Of a stretch of 64,000 bases of DNA, positions 28,955 to 42,600 are shown piece after piece. Made by a program: the position numbers and the translations under genes. Within the stretch, counting starts at the first letter, position 1, and the number at the start of each line of letters is the position of its first letter. The notes under the pieces were generated by a model. It ran no database searches. It was given only the letters and a program-made list of their open reading frames with translations, and had not been told where the DNA came from. The DNA is taken from assembly GCA_963662175.1 (NCBI GenBank), contig OY759221.1, positions 33,416,045 through 33,480,044 on the forward strand. The letters are read 5' to 3'. Source of the stretch: Aradus depressus. Its lineage: Eukaryota > Arthropoda > Insecta > Hemiptera > Aradidae.

Positions 28955-30250
28955 ATAATTTCTTAATGATAGTTATTATTTTAAATATATATTTTGAATT
29001 TGCTTTGATTATAACCAAAAGAAATTTAAAATATAAAAAAGTTGGGATTAAAATGTTAAATTTAAATTGTGACCTACAAAAAAGAATATTGGAACATAAC
29101 TTTTAGCTCTAATCTAATTACTTACCTTCGGAAGCCCTTCATAATCGACAGATTCTTATGTGTCTGCTACCACGGATCCGAAATAATATATATATAAAAT
29201 ATAACAAACATTATTGTATGATGAAAGGATTCAAAATTAAAAATAAGATGATTGAAGGTCCTTCATTGGGTTATTTCTACTACATAAGTAACCGACCAAA
29301 AAATACGAAACAAAACATAATCCACTTGGCTGTACCCAAGGCAACCATTATCCAGGAATGTGTAAACAAAAGGAAATGTTACTTTCATATGTCAAGAACG
29401 GTTGAACAGAAAAATATAAAAGTTTAAATGAAAATTGCTCTTGTCTGAACTTACAAGGAAAGGATACGATGTCGGGGTCACGGATTTTGATGAAACAAAA
29501 AAACAAGTACATATATTATACTATATGAAAAATTACGATATTAGAGAGTGAAAACTTTGAATTAGATGTAATTTCTAAGGTAACTTTATTATTCAGGATA
29601 TATTTCACAGATTTTATGTGATTTTACGAACTAGAAGTATATCGAAATATTTTTTTCCGCCAAAATGGAGACCAGATTCGTGTTTCTTATACCAAAGAAC
29701 ACTTATATCTCTTTTTTTTTGGCGGATTCGGGATCAAAACATTTTTGGACCGAAAATTCGGACTTTTTTTTTGGCATTTGGAAGTTTTTGAAAACTCTAT
29801 GAATCTAACCGCAGTTCGTGATGGCGCTTGGAAAGCAACTACCGCCCGCAGTACCATTTTAGCTGAGACTGCAAGCAGTCCTGAATGGTTGGTGACCGAG
29901 ATAAATCCCTACGATTCTTCACTAACAGGTTTAGCGGTTGGGACTTCGCGATAAACATGATGGGGGATGGTTTCCGTACCGCGGTAGTACTAGATAATGA
30001 AGATCTAACGTGGACCACAAGAATTAAACTCCTATTCGCAAAACTGAGGAAATTTCAGGAACCAGCCGGATTCCTACCAGCACCATTCCCCCGGAATTAA
30101 GGTGAGAAATAAAATTGGACAAAACATTAAATTTATATTTTATTTTCAATATAAACAAAATCGATCATATATTGTATTACAGTGAAGTTGTGACATTTAT
30201 GTTTTCATTCATTAGTTACTAAATGAATTCCCAAAAGATTGAAAAAAAAT
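28955..30250. other. zwilch 3' flank, nothing recognised
   Basis: The stretch 29745-30110 is less AT-rich and has two overlapping short frames (VRDGAWKATTARSTILAETA; MGDGFRTAVVLDNEDLTW) that I cannot identify. It may be an old retroelement or pseudogene. Confidence 0.35.
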
Positions 30251-30251
30251 T

Positions 30252-30447
30252 TCAAAAAAACTTGTCTGAGACAGAATGAAGTTCAAACCAGTGAGGATGT
30301 TCATTGAGTGAGATTAGAACGTTGGAGCCAGTTGAATCACCGACCACTGAAGACGGAAATGGGCTTTCGACCCGCTTCAGGTAAACACTTTGCATCTTTC
30401 TTCGTTCTGTGGAAGTGGTAAGGGTGAGTCGCCACTCCTCAGGGGGC
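30252..30447 (-). CDS. zwilch: zwilch exon 11, terminal, with stop
   Basis: Acceptor gtttctag. It encodes PPEEWRLTLTTSTERRKMQS, VYLKRVESPFPSSVVGDSTG and HPHWFELHSVSDKFF, followed by TGA at 30252. It matches human [20 protein letters not shown] in phase with exon 10. A retroelement 3' tail begins only about 60 bp upstream of the acceptor. Confidence 0.88.
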
Positions 30448-33400
30448 CTAGAAACATTGAAGAAATCCACTGTACAGGGTGTCCCAGACCGCAAGACATC
30501 GAGACCATGCAGGGGGAAATGAAATGAAAAAACAATTTTTATTCTGGGACATACGTCCCCTAAGAATAACAACATAAGAAATAAACAAAAGAGATACCAG
30601 TATCAAACAAGTTAAAATAAAAGATAACAAATAAGGGCCTATAGCAGCTAAAGAAACAAAAACAGTTAGAAATAAGGAAAAACAAATCATATTAAAACAA
30701 ATGAGGAACAAATTTAAAATTATAAAATAAAAAATAATAGCAAAAATAAATATAGATGACAGGAAGGGTCACTGAGAGAAAAAAAAAATTAATAAAATAA
30801 ATAAATAAATATTGTGTGTCACACACCCTCATACATACATTTATTTACAGTTATATATTCAAAATAACACACACCTACAGTTATTCGGCATGAAACTGAA
30901 AGAAATAAATAAAAGGAAAGGAATGAATACTTATAAAATAAAAATATGTAGTGACTAAAAAAAATGTGATCCAACTGGAATGATGAAACTGTAGAGTAAC
31001 ATCAGTCCAGCTGTAGACTGAGAGAGACTATGGGAAGACGAGGGACCCAAACAAATGAAAGTAAGTTCGCAAATGTGTTCTTCAAAAATGACAAATACCC
31101 TCAAAAAAAATAACACGATTTTTAGAACATTTCGCTAAATATCTCGATCAAATAAATATCAGAAATGTTTCAAAAATTGTAGAAAAATAAATTTCTAAGT
31201 TGAAAATATTATTTTGGAATTAAAGGGGCGATTCTTAGCGTGAAACTGACTACTCTAGTAGTCCTAAATTTTGCCTATCCAGGTTTAAATAGGGTATCCG
31301 ATATCACACAGGCTCGGGAGCACCATTCAACGTGGTGTCAAGGTTTTTATACCTCACACTTTAAAAAAAACTGTATCAGCGGTATTATTGTTAATTATAA
31401 CTAATACGTAAATAAAGTAAAGATAAATATAGTATGTCTACAATCATAAATGTTATGAACTATCCAGTAACATGTGAACGATGTTTTTGTGGTTAATATT
31501 TACCAATCAAATAATAATATATTATTTACAGTTTTCTTACACAGCTTGTAGCATAACTGTAACACTGTGTTAGAAAATAAATAAAAACATAGAACTTTGA
31601 GCTAACGACGGCGTAAACCGAAACCGGTACACTTTATGTATATACTTATGTGGAATTAGATACAAGTTAAATAAGTTTTTTGTTTTTATTTATTTTATTA
31701 GTTTTCGACTATATCGACACAGATCGCAGAAATGTATTCTAACACTGTGTTATGGAGTATTATTAAATTGTTTTATTTATGATGTAGGTACATGTTTTTA
31801 TTGACATTGTGATTTGAAAAATAAAATTGTTGACCCATTCAAAAAATGATTGAAGTGTATAATGCAGCCAAACTATAAACATAAGACGCCATCTTGGAGA
31901 CTTAAAAAAATTGTTTACTATAAATATACTTACGTAAATATATAATTTTCCACATTTTGTTTGGGAATATTTGCTTTAATTTCTTGAAGGGGATTCTGAA
32001 TCAAGTAGTCAAAACCCTCAATTTTGGAATTTTTGCCTGTGTACGTTTTGAGTAACTCGATAGCAATTGAATTGAGAAGGCTGGAGGGTAGGTCAGCGAA
32101 AACTTCTTGTATGTTCCAAAAAAGTTCCAAAACACATTGAACTCGACAAAACCACTGAAGCCATAATTCAACAGTGTTGATCCAATCAGTACTCGAAACA
32201 CTGCTAAAACTGGAAATACAATAAGATAGTAAATTAACTGATCTTTTATGAGGAACCAAAAAGAAAAGAATAAGCATTTCGAAAGTACTGAATTTATCCA
32301 AAAATATTAAACAAAAATAAATACAACAAACTTATTTTTTTTTATATTGTCCGTTCCATGAAAAAATATATAGAAAACGACCTGTTTCGGCAATACACCT
32401 TCTGTAGGGTTACAACTAAATCTGACGATTTTGTAATAACAAAACTGGTATTTTTAGTATAAATTTTTTGTGAAATTACTTCGAGGTCTAACATTTTTCA
32501 TTTCTTTTATACAGTTTGTTTAAAGCTCACCGGCTCAATAAGAACGGAACCTTAATAGTACTGTGTATAAATAGGAAGGCATATTAAAACAATTATAAAT
32601 GTCAATTTTTAAATACGACCAGTCAAAAAATTATATATTATATTAATATAAAAATTAAAATATATATTAAATATTTTATATCACAATAAAAATTCTGAGG
32701 ACGTTGCACAATTCGTCAACAATTAACAAGTTATTCTTAGGAGAAGGTGCGTAACACTCTCACAGAACAAAAAACGCATCCTTACCAGTGGCGTCAGTTC
32801 TTACAGAATTAATTACAAAATATTTAACTTTGAAAATGTATAACGTATACACTTCTTTAACTAATTTTTTTTCTTCTCGGAGCGAAGCTTTCGAAGAATT
32901 ATGATTATAGCTTATTTATCTCTATTCTTTTCTATTATTTATTCATTCCAATAATTTATTTCAATTTGCTTCTCCACCTATTGCTTCACTATATTAGACA
33001 ATTCAATTGACTCATGAAGAACCAGAAAAGACAACTTGGAAAGATTATTAAATAATCAAGTTTTTTAATCGAATGCAAATAAAAAATTTGAATTTGATTT
33101 GAAGATTTCTTCCGCAGAACCCATCCGGAGAATAGATCATCCATTGTAAACTTAAATTTCTATTGAAGAGCATGTCCATATTTATTTATTTCAATATTAT
33201 TTTTATTTATTACTATATATTACTTATTTGTTATTATATTTTTTCTTTTTTTTTCTATAATGTATTTTGTAAAAAAAACATTCATTGCCATAAAGTTTGT
33301 ATTCTTTAGTGCAATAATAAGTTTATCTGTGTGTTACCAGTGTACCAGGCTAAGAGACCGACTATCAAATAGACGCAGTCTCGTCAGAAAACAGTTGCAT

Positions 33401-34988
33401 TATTCCAAATTGTGTTACAAATATTGTTGTACAGGTAAGTAATACTTAACACATGAGTAATATTTGATGCTAGCAGGAAATAAGTAAATAATAAGACTCC
33501 TATTCCCAATAATCGAGAATAATCAGTTATTCATTACGTTGATTCATCTCAGTACAAGTCACATTCATTCTAAGCCGCCAAAATTGGTCTCCGGTCATCG
33601 TAAGCAATATCCTGATTCCCACTTCCAATCTAGTACATTCATTGGGAGTCTCAAGAGGTAGACTTACTTGGAATCCTTTTACAAGACTTGAATGGAATTG
33701 GAAGTATGTACTTGAGTCGCATACTAGAAGCTAAATTAGCTTCTCACAAGAATTGACAATATCATAGGCCCAATTGCGTTAGGGATGCTTTTCTTCTTCA
33801 TGTTACAAATATCAATATTCTAAGTAAGCATGTATTTTCACAAGTACTTTTTTTTCGAAGGAAAGTTTGTCTTGATTACGTAAAAGTCAACTTTTCAGTT
33901 GGATATAAGTAATGTTTAGATATACCCCCGTGAATACTTTCCCTTCCACCTCAACCATTCGTTCAGAAGATGAGATTGAGAGGTTGGGATTCTATGAATC
34001 CACTATCAGGTGGAATGTCCCGACTTTAGTTTCAAACTAATTATACATTAGTTTCTTCTCGATATTCGGTAAACATTTGTTACATTTACGTGTATTTATT
34101 ATGGAAAAATATTTACCTTGGTAAATCTGGAATGTTTAATTGATTAGCAGTCCCGATGCGAGCCCTTGAAAATATAAACATTACATCTTTCCTTAACTTT
34201 TCCAATCCTATTTCAACCAAATATTCCAAAGGATCATAGATGACTTCTGCTTCGCCCATCGATACCCTCGCCAGACGAGAAATGTTGCTAGAACTCGACT
34301 AAAATCCACAATATAAAATGAAGAAATAATCTCATTATAGCTGAAAATTGATAATAATTCAAAAACAAAATAATAATTATTGTTTATGAATTATTCAGTT
34401 CATTGGGATTAGCTGGAACCACATTAATTAATATAATAATATTATTAATAATTAATTGTCGAAAACTCACAAACTGAGCAGCGCACTGCTTCTTTTTAAT
34501 CTCGACCAGCAACTGCTGTAAGCATTTAGATAATTCTTTGTACGAGGAACATTCTGAAAATTAAATTTAAAAAATATTTAATAATAAAATTATTTTATTT
34601 AAATTGTAAATGTTCATACAAAAAGAAAACCCCTAACAAAAGTATGGTTCTAGAAACTTAAAATATCGAAGTTATACAAAGAGTAAAAAGAAGTCGACTA
34701 AGTACTTCCCTCGCACCAATTAATCAATTATCTTTTCGCTCTACCTCCAAAGACAATCGACCGTTTGGGCTAAAACTCAATATTTGACTTGTGCTTTTGA
34801 ATCCTCAAACTTCCTTAGGCTTAGTACACACCCAGCGACAAAGTCGCCAAACATTGTATAAAGACAGTCGCGATACAATGTCCCTAGACTATATTAAGAC
34901 ATTGTCGCGGGTCCACAGCTATGGAGCCAAGGAAGGCATTTCATTGCTCTTAATCTGCTCGAAAAATTAATATTCATGAAAAAAAGGC

Positions 34989-35019
<31 letters not shown>

Positions 35020-36628
35020 GGCCTTATGTTCGATGCATATTAGCCATGTCAATCTGTGTTATCTAATTATTTACGACATCCATGGACCCAGGAGGGAGTT
35101 CTATCTACGAAATAAAACTCACTCCCGGGCGGGATTCGAACCCGCAAACCATGGTGAGACCATGCGCACACCTCCCTAAAATTGTTAAAATAATTGAATA
35201 AAATTAACTTCCTACATTGGCTCTGTTTTCTCCTTCGTGTGGTCTCTACTTCCTCTTGACTCCAATCCTAGTAGCAAAAACAATAAGGCTTGGTAACCGA
35301 ACCAAGCGCACTTTTTGGCGATGAACCACGTTTCTTTGAAGCAGACAGTTTTTTGTTCCGGCTAAACTGCAACTTTAAATTGTGCAATTTTTTTTCCATT
35401 TTAGTATTAGTCATCCCGTATTTTTTTGAAAAGTAATTTTGTTCCTATTTTTATAATGAAGGTAAGTAACAACCCATAAACATGGGAGGGCCTGATATTC
35501 TTCAATCATTTTTAAAGTGATCTCGATGCCGGACAGATAAGAACTGTCTCGGGACACTGACACACTTTGAAATGTTGCGCGACATTGTGCCATGTTTCCC
35601 GTTTGAATGGTGAACACGCGACTTGAGAGTTTTGTATCGCGACAGTCCCAGAACACATAAAATATATATCGGGACACATTGAGACGTCTCCTTCTGGAGA
35701 CACACATAAAATGTCGTGTTGATACATTCATTATATTGAAAATTATCCTGTTCACAAACACACACAGACTTTTGTTGTCATTTTTGGAATCTGGGAGGTC
35801 GGGAAAAATGTAATTCCAGTAAAAACTCAACATCGAATTTCTGATCGACTAGATAACTTCCCCTATACTCCGTCTAGCCTAGGGAAGTAAAAATATATAA
35901 ATATATTTAACCAATGAAGAGAAGCCAGAGTCGATCAGTGAGGTCGGATCCGCGTGCTGTCGAGAGTGAGAAAGCCTCCGAAAGAGATGAACTAGCTCTG
36001 TCCAAGTTAACTAAAGGCGGCTCCTTCAGCATCTCTTTGATCCTCTTTATAGGGCTTTCACCCGTACCTTTCATATCAAACAGCTCCTATACACAAACAA
36101 TAGTTATTAGCCCAAATATGTCCCAAATTATTTTTAATTTTCATTTTACTAATTCTTCTAAATACATTTAACATCCTGCCTTAGTATGGTGTTGTAAAAA
36201 ATTACACACAGTGTAATATTCTAGAATTAATTATTATTTTTTAATGAAAAGAATCGCAGAAGTGTTGATTTTTCTTATGAAAACGCTAAAGTGTAGAAGT
36301 TTTCATAAAAACAGCTGTTAGGACATTAATGAATTAATTAGTGAGTATAAATATACAAAAGAGTGACTGACGAAAGAGCGCTCTGGTAGTAGGCGATATG
36401 ACCTTGTAGTTAAAGCCCGGGCATGAGTCATAAAACCTAACCTAACCTAAATATACAAAGATTGGAACATTCGCTTTTGTTTAAAAATGAATGGAGAACA
36501 ACCAACGATCGAAACAAATGCCGGCGATCAGCTGTTTTATGTAGACAAGCACAGTCGAAGGAGAGTTGTGTTATTTTTTAGGGTTAACACAGTTGAAGTA
36601 AACAGTGAGCTACAAAAGAAGGTACTTT

Positions 36629-36659
<31 letters not shown>

Positions 36660-39600
36660 TATATATATATATACAGTCAGAGTCATAAATATTCGTACAG
36701 TACCTGATTTATTCAGAAAACATGCAAAAAATTGGTGTTAAACATGAAAATAAAAATCTTTGTCAACAATTATTTTAACATCAAACCATTTTAATTGTAT
36801 TGTACCAATTGAAATTTTATCAATAAATATTAAATACATATGTATCAAAAAACACAAATAATTTACGAAAACAACAGGGATCAAAAGTATTCGTACACAA
36901 CTATATTTTATGAATATTAGTTATAACATAACAAACAATTGCTTTGAGCAATTAATATTTTGTTGGGCCCCCTTTAGCCTTTATTACACATTCGAGGCGC
37001 CGTGGCATGGAATCTACTAATTTTTTTGTGAATGAAGCGGGGATTTTATTCCATTCTTCCATGATAGTGTCCTTCAAGTCTTGCAAATTAGTTGATGGAC
37101 GTTCGCGTACTTTTTTTTTTAAGTATTCCCAAACATGCTCAATTGGATTGATGTCAGGTGATTGAGGAGGTGTCACCAACCATTTTGGAACGTTGTAAAT
37201 GATCCACATTTTAGATTTCCATGCGGTGTGCTTAGGATCATTGTCCTGTTGGAAAATATAATTTTGCCGAATTCCTAATTTTCTTGCACTGCAGTGAAGA
37301 TTACTTTTTAGGATGTTAATATACTTAACATGATCCATAATACCATCGATGAAATCAATAGAGCCCACACCACCAGCACTTATACACCCCCAAGCCATGA
37401 CTGATTTGCCACCATATTTTACCGTTGGAATGATGTTCTTAACATTCATGGCATCATTTTTTTTCCTCCATACTTTTTGGTTTCCTCGGGTACAAAATAG
37501 TTCAAATTTAGTCTCATCAGTAAAAATGACTCGATTCCAGAAGTCAGGGGGGTTGTTTCTATTACTTTTAGCAAATTCTAATCTTTTCTTTTTATTAGCA
37601 TCACTAATGTAACTTTTTTTCCGAGCCCTTCTTCCATGTAAATCATTTCTTTTTAAACATCTTCTAATTGTGCATGAACTCACTTGTCTTCCAGTTTCAG
37701 AATAATATTCATCAGCCAATTTCGGGACACTAATTTTTGGATTAATTTTAACCTTTCTCAGTATGGCCCTTTCATCGCGCACACTTAATTTTCTTGGCCG
37801 TCCACAACGTTCTTTAGAAACTAATGTCTTACTCACACTATATCTGTCGATTATGCCTTTAACTGTGGTATGGGACCTATTCACGATTTTACCGAATTCT
37901 CGGAGTGATCGGCACTCGTTGTGAAGACGAATAATAATCTGCCGTTCCGATTGGGAAGTTTCGTTTAATTTGCGACCCATTTTAGTTTTTTTAACTTTTC
38001 ACGCACTTGTAATTCATTCAGGTATTCGACATACACTGAGAGTTAAAATCTGAAGGCTTACTGGTAAGATAACACTAAAGGATTACAGTCAAAAGTCCAG
38101 TGTACGAATACTTTTGACCCCTGTCTGTTTTACATGTTTACTGTAAATTGAAAAATATTCAATTGATAAATGAATTCAAATTATAATCAACCTTTGTATT
38201 TTTCTGCTTAGAACGGATTTAACATTAAAAAAACATTATTAGAAGAAAATACAGGTGAAAAATGGCTTAATTGAAAGATGAAAAGGTAATTTGTTCAGGT
38301 GTACGAATATTTATGACTCTGACTGTATATGCCCAGTATAAGAATTATAAAAAAGACCACAGAGAAAAGACTGATGTAGTTTTAGTAAGAATTTTTGCAC
38401 ATAATTTAAATTTCTTTAATTTCCAACTTTTTTTTTTTATAATGTAGTAATACATATTATTTGAGATATTGGTATGGTTAACATAAATTTTTTGTGCTCT
38501 CCAATATTTTTGTTACAAAAGTATTTTGTGTGAAGTTTATAGTTTAAAATATTTACTTATTTGTTGTTTAAAGGGTTCATTTATATATTATTATTGTGTT
38601 CCACCAAGTTCGTGAGTACAAATCAATTTATTACATAAATACAAAGCAACAAAATGAGCATACCGCCGGATAAACGGCCCAAACGTGGGAGAATTAAATC
38701 TCCAGTAGAACCGTTGTCTGTCAATATACAGCTCCCGAAGTTCCTAATAATATCTCGTCAAGACGAGGGCAATCTTAGCAACATCTCTCCTTTCTTAGTA
38801 AATAAATCTATAATAAGTGTTGCAGGCGATATGAAAAGCATTAAAAAACTTAGAGACGGAACCATTCTAATTGAAACTCTCAATAGCAATCAATCGAGGA
38901 AATTACTGAAAGTTGAAGAACTATTCAATAAAATAAAAGTAAAAGTCGAACCTAACAAAAAACTTAATTATAGTAAGGGTGTAGTCCGTTGCCGCGATTT
39001 CGATTTCCTGGAGCCAGAAGAAATTTTATTAGAATTGAAAAGCGAAAATGTAATAGAAATAAAGAGAATCATCGTGAAGCGGGACAACACAGAAACAAAA
39101 ACAGACGACTATATTGTCACCTTTTGTACCCCAACAATCCCATCTCGCCTAAGAGTTGGTTATTACAATATTCCGGTTAGACAGTTTTTCTCCAATCCCT
39201 TGAGATGCTATACTTGTCTGTCATTTGGGCACCCATCCTTCTCTTGTAAACGTGAAGCACTTTGTGCCAAATGTGGGGAAAAAAAACACGAGGAATCCGA
39301 ATGTAACATACCTGTTAAATGTGTTAACTGTAAGGGGCCACATAATGCCTTCTACAAACAATGCCCAACTTTCATTTACGAAAAGGAAATTAAAAAAATT
39401 CAAGATAGTGAAAAAATCCCTTATGGTTTGGCCAAGAAAATGTATAATGAACGTCAAAGTAGTATTACTTTTGGAAAATCATTTGCATGCATAACCAAAG
39501 AAGTCAATGTTAGAGCAAATACGAAAGAAATTAGTGTTCAAGTAGACCCTTCTGAATTGGAGGCAATGTCTAGACCAAAACTGATTAGAGATAAAGCCAT

Positions 39601-42600
39601 GGGGACCCAGGTCCCTTCTCCCACCTCTCCTGCTTCACGGCCTCCAGTAGTACCTCCTGTTACCTCCGTTCCGCCAGCGGTACATGCTACTGTTACCTCC
39701 GTCCCGCCAGCAGTACCTGTTACTGGTACCTCTCAAACTCCGCAGCCTCCTCCCCCCTCTACCCAGAGTGGGAGTGCAGAAATCCCCTCCATCCCTCCCC
39801 CCAAAATTGTTTTAAGAAAAAATGAAAAAGATAAACAATACAAAATAGTAACGGATGCATCGAGGAAAAAAGTACCTCAAGAGATGGAGACAGATAATTA
39901 TTGTTAATTAGTTTATATTTATCAAATTACATGGCCATACTGCAATGGAATTTAAATGGACTCAAATGCCAATTTGAAGAACTTAAGATACTACTGGAAG
40001 AATACCATCCGTGTATTTTTTGCGTTCAGGAATCCCACTTAAAAACCAGCGACAAAATAAACATCAAGGACTACAACCTCTTCAGGAAGGACAAATTAAA
40101 TATGACCCGTGCCTGTGGTGGGGTCTTAACTGGTGTTTACAAAAATTATCAGGCAGAAGAACTGAACATGAACACATCCCTACAAGCCGTCGTCATCAGG
40201 TTCTATGGAACATTCCCACTGACCGTGTGCAACGTTTATCTACCACCAACAGAAATCATAAATGAAGCAGAGATGACTCACCTTGTCAGAGGGCTACCCC
40301 AACCCTACATCATACTGGGTGACATGAACGCCTCCCATAGCTGGTGGGGCTCTTCGAGCTCAAACAGCCGTGGAAACACCATCAAACGCATATTTGATAA
40401 CTCCGACTCGATTTTGTTGAACACAGGAAGGGCAACCTACATCAGTCCAGCCTACGGCACTGCCTCAGTTCTGGACCTGGCCTTCTCCTCTCCCAACCTC
40501 TCCCTCCAGCTTGAGTGGACCGTATCGGAAGACCTGCATAACAGCGACCACTATCCAATTAGAATAGTACTCCGGGGATTAGACAGTCAATTCGAGAGGA
40601 ACCCCAGCTGGGTTATTGACAGAGGTAACTGGGAGGAGTTCAGAGCCTTGGTGCACATTCATGAGAAGGACATCACTGATAATGTGAATGAGACGAATGA
40701 GTTCATCACCAACTGCATCGTGAAAGCTGCCGAGGAGACCATCCCCAAAACCAAGCAGTATTATAGTAAAAACTACACACCCTGGTTCGACAGCCAATGT
40801 CGACAGGCCAGGAAAGAAAGAAGGCAAGCTCTCCGTATGTTCAGGAACAATCCAACCACACAAAACCTCATCCTTTATAAAAAAAAACCCGAGCTTTTTG
40901 TAGGAGACTTTACAAGGGGAAAAAGAAGCAAACATGGAAAAATTATGTCGCAACAATCAACCATAACACCCCAACTAAAGCGGTATGGCGGAAGATAAGA
41001 AGCATTTCTGGTAATAACCTCCATGTCCAACCATCACTCAAAGTGAATAACAACGTTATATACGAACAATCCGAAGTAAGTAACCTGTTTGTAGAATATT
41101 ATTCTTCCCAGTACCCTCATGCAGAGATTAGTCTGGACACAGAGTATCGCAACAAGTTTGAAGATGGGAACATCAATCTGACGTACAACTCGGAGTTCAC
41201 GGAATGGGAGCTGGACTCTGCCATAGGAGAAGCCAAAAATACAGCATGCGGTCCTGATGAAATACATAATATCATGTTAAAACATTTGACCCCGGGAAAC
41301 AGGAGAGCGCTCTTGGTGTTCTTCAATAAGAGTTGGACAGAAGGATCCTTCCCTGATGCTTGGAGAGAATCGATCATCCTCCCACTACTGAAGCAAGGAA
41401 AGGACAAACTACTACCGGCCAGTTATAGACCAGTCGCACTGACGAGTTGTCTCTGCAAAATTTTCGAAAAAATGGTGAATCGACGGCTACTCTGGATACT
41501 CGAGACTAACAGCCTCTTAAAGAATATCCAATGCGGGTCCCGGAAAGGTAGGTCGACGTTTGATCATTTGGTGGCTCTGGAGGCAGAACTGCTCAATACC
41601 TTTATCAACAAAGAGGAGAGTATAGGAGTTTTCTTTGATATCGAAAAAGCATACGATACTGTTAGGAGGACCACAATCCTGCAGCAACTGTTTGAGTGGG
41701 GAGTTCGTGGAAACTTGCCCATATTTATAACCAATTTTCTATCAAACAGACAGATAAGAGTGAGAATTGGGAACTCGCTATCTGCAAGAAGGCAAATGAC
41801 CAATGGTATCCCACAGGGAAGCGTCCTTAGTTGCACAATGTTTGCAATAGCGATCGATAGTGTAGTATCTGTTATACCTAAAGGAATGAAAGCTTTCCTC
41901 TTTGTTGATGACCTCACTGTTCTGTGCAGATACCGCAATACACGCAAGGTTCAAAATGACTTACAAAGGCTACTCCACAACCTTCACGATTGGTCTGAAC
42001 CGGTCTAAGATTTTCAAAAGACAAAACTTGCTGTGTACACTTCTCTCGCAAGAGGCGTCCTAGCCCCGACCCAGTACTCGCTCTAGAAGGAGAACCACTA
42101 ACTTTTAAAGATGAAACCAAATTTCTTGGATTGATTGTGGACAAAAAACTTAACTGGTCCAGCCATATTAAATATTTGAAGAAAGAGTGCAACAAGCGAC
42201 TCAATTTATTAAAGATTTTGGCCAATACACAATGGGGAGCGGATAGGACATCTCTCCTAAGAGTATACCAAAGTGTTGTGCGCTCCAAATTGGACTACGC
42301 TAGTTTTATATATGGTTCAGCTCCAAAGCGTTACCTGAGCAGTTTGGATCCCGTACACCATGCTGGACTTCGACTTGCCACCGGGGCCTTTAGGACGAGT
42401 CCCGTCGTCAGCCTTTGTGCCGAAACTGGGATACCCCCTCTTCTGTATCGCCGCCTTTGGTTAGCCTCCAGTTACATTGCGTCTTTATCACTGAACGAAA
42501 CCAACCCTGCCTACAACTATGTTTTCAAACCGAAGTACCGCAGATTATATGAAGGAGCGCCGAATGCGTCAGCTCCTCTGGGAATGAGGACAAGGCAATC

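Noticed and set aside
29120..29165. Donor-like site after MKGFRR on the minus strand as an extra zwilch exon
   Set aside because: It lies beyond the in-phase terminal exon (30252-30447), which already supplies the family C-terminus and stop.
29158..29427. 89-codon plus-strand frame
   Set aside because: AT-rich, lysine/isoleucine/asparagine-biased, no motif, no splice or repeat support.
35914..36171. Plus-strand frame of 85 codons
   Set aside because: Overlaps zwilch exon 7 on the opposite strand, which has family homology and matching splice phases.
41564..41947. Minus-strand frame of 127 codons and several others over the LINE
   Set aside because: Antisense shadows of LINE ORF2, whose reverse transcriptase motifs are clear on the plus strand.
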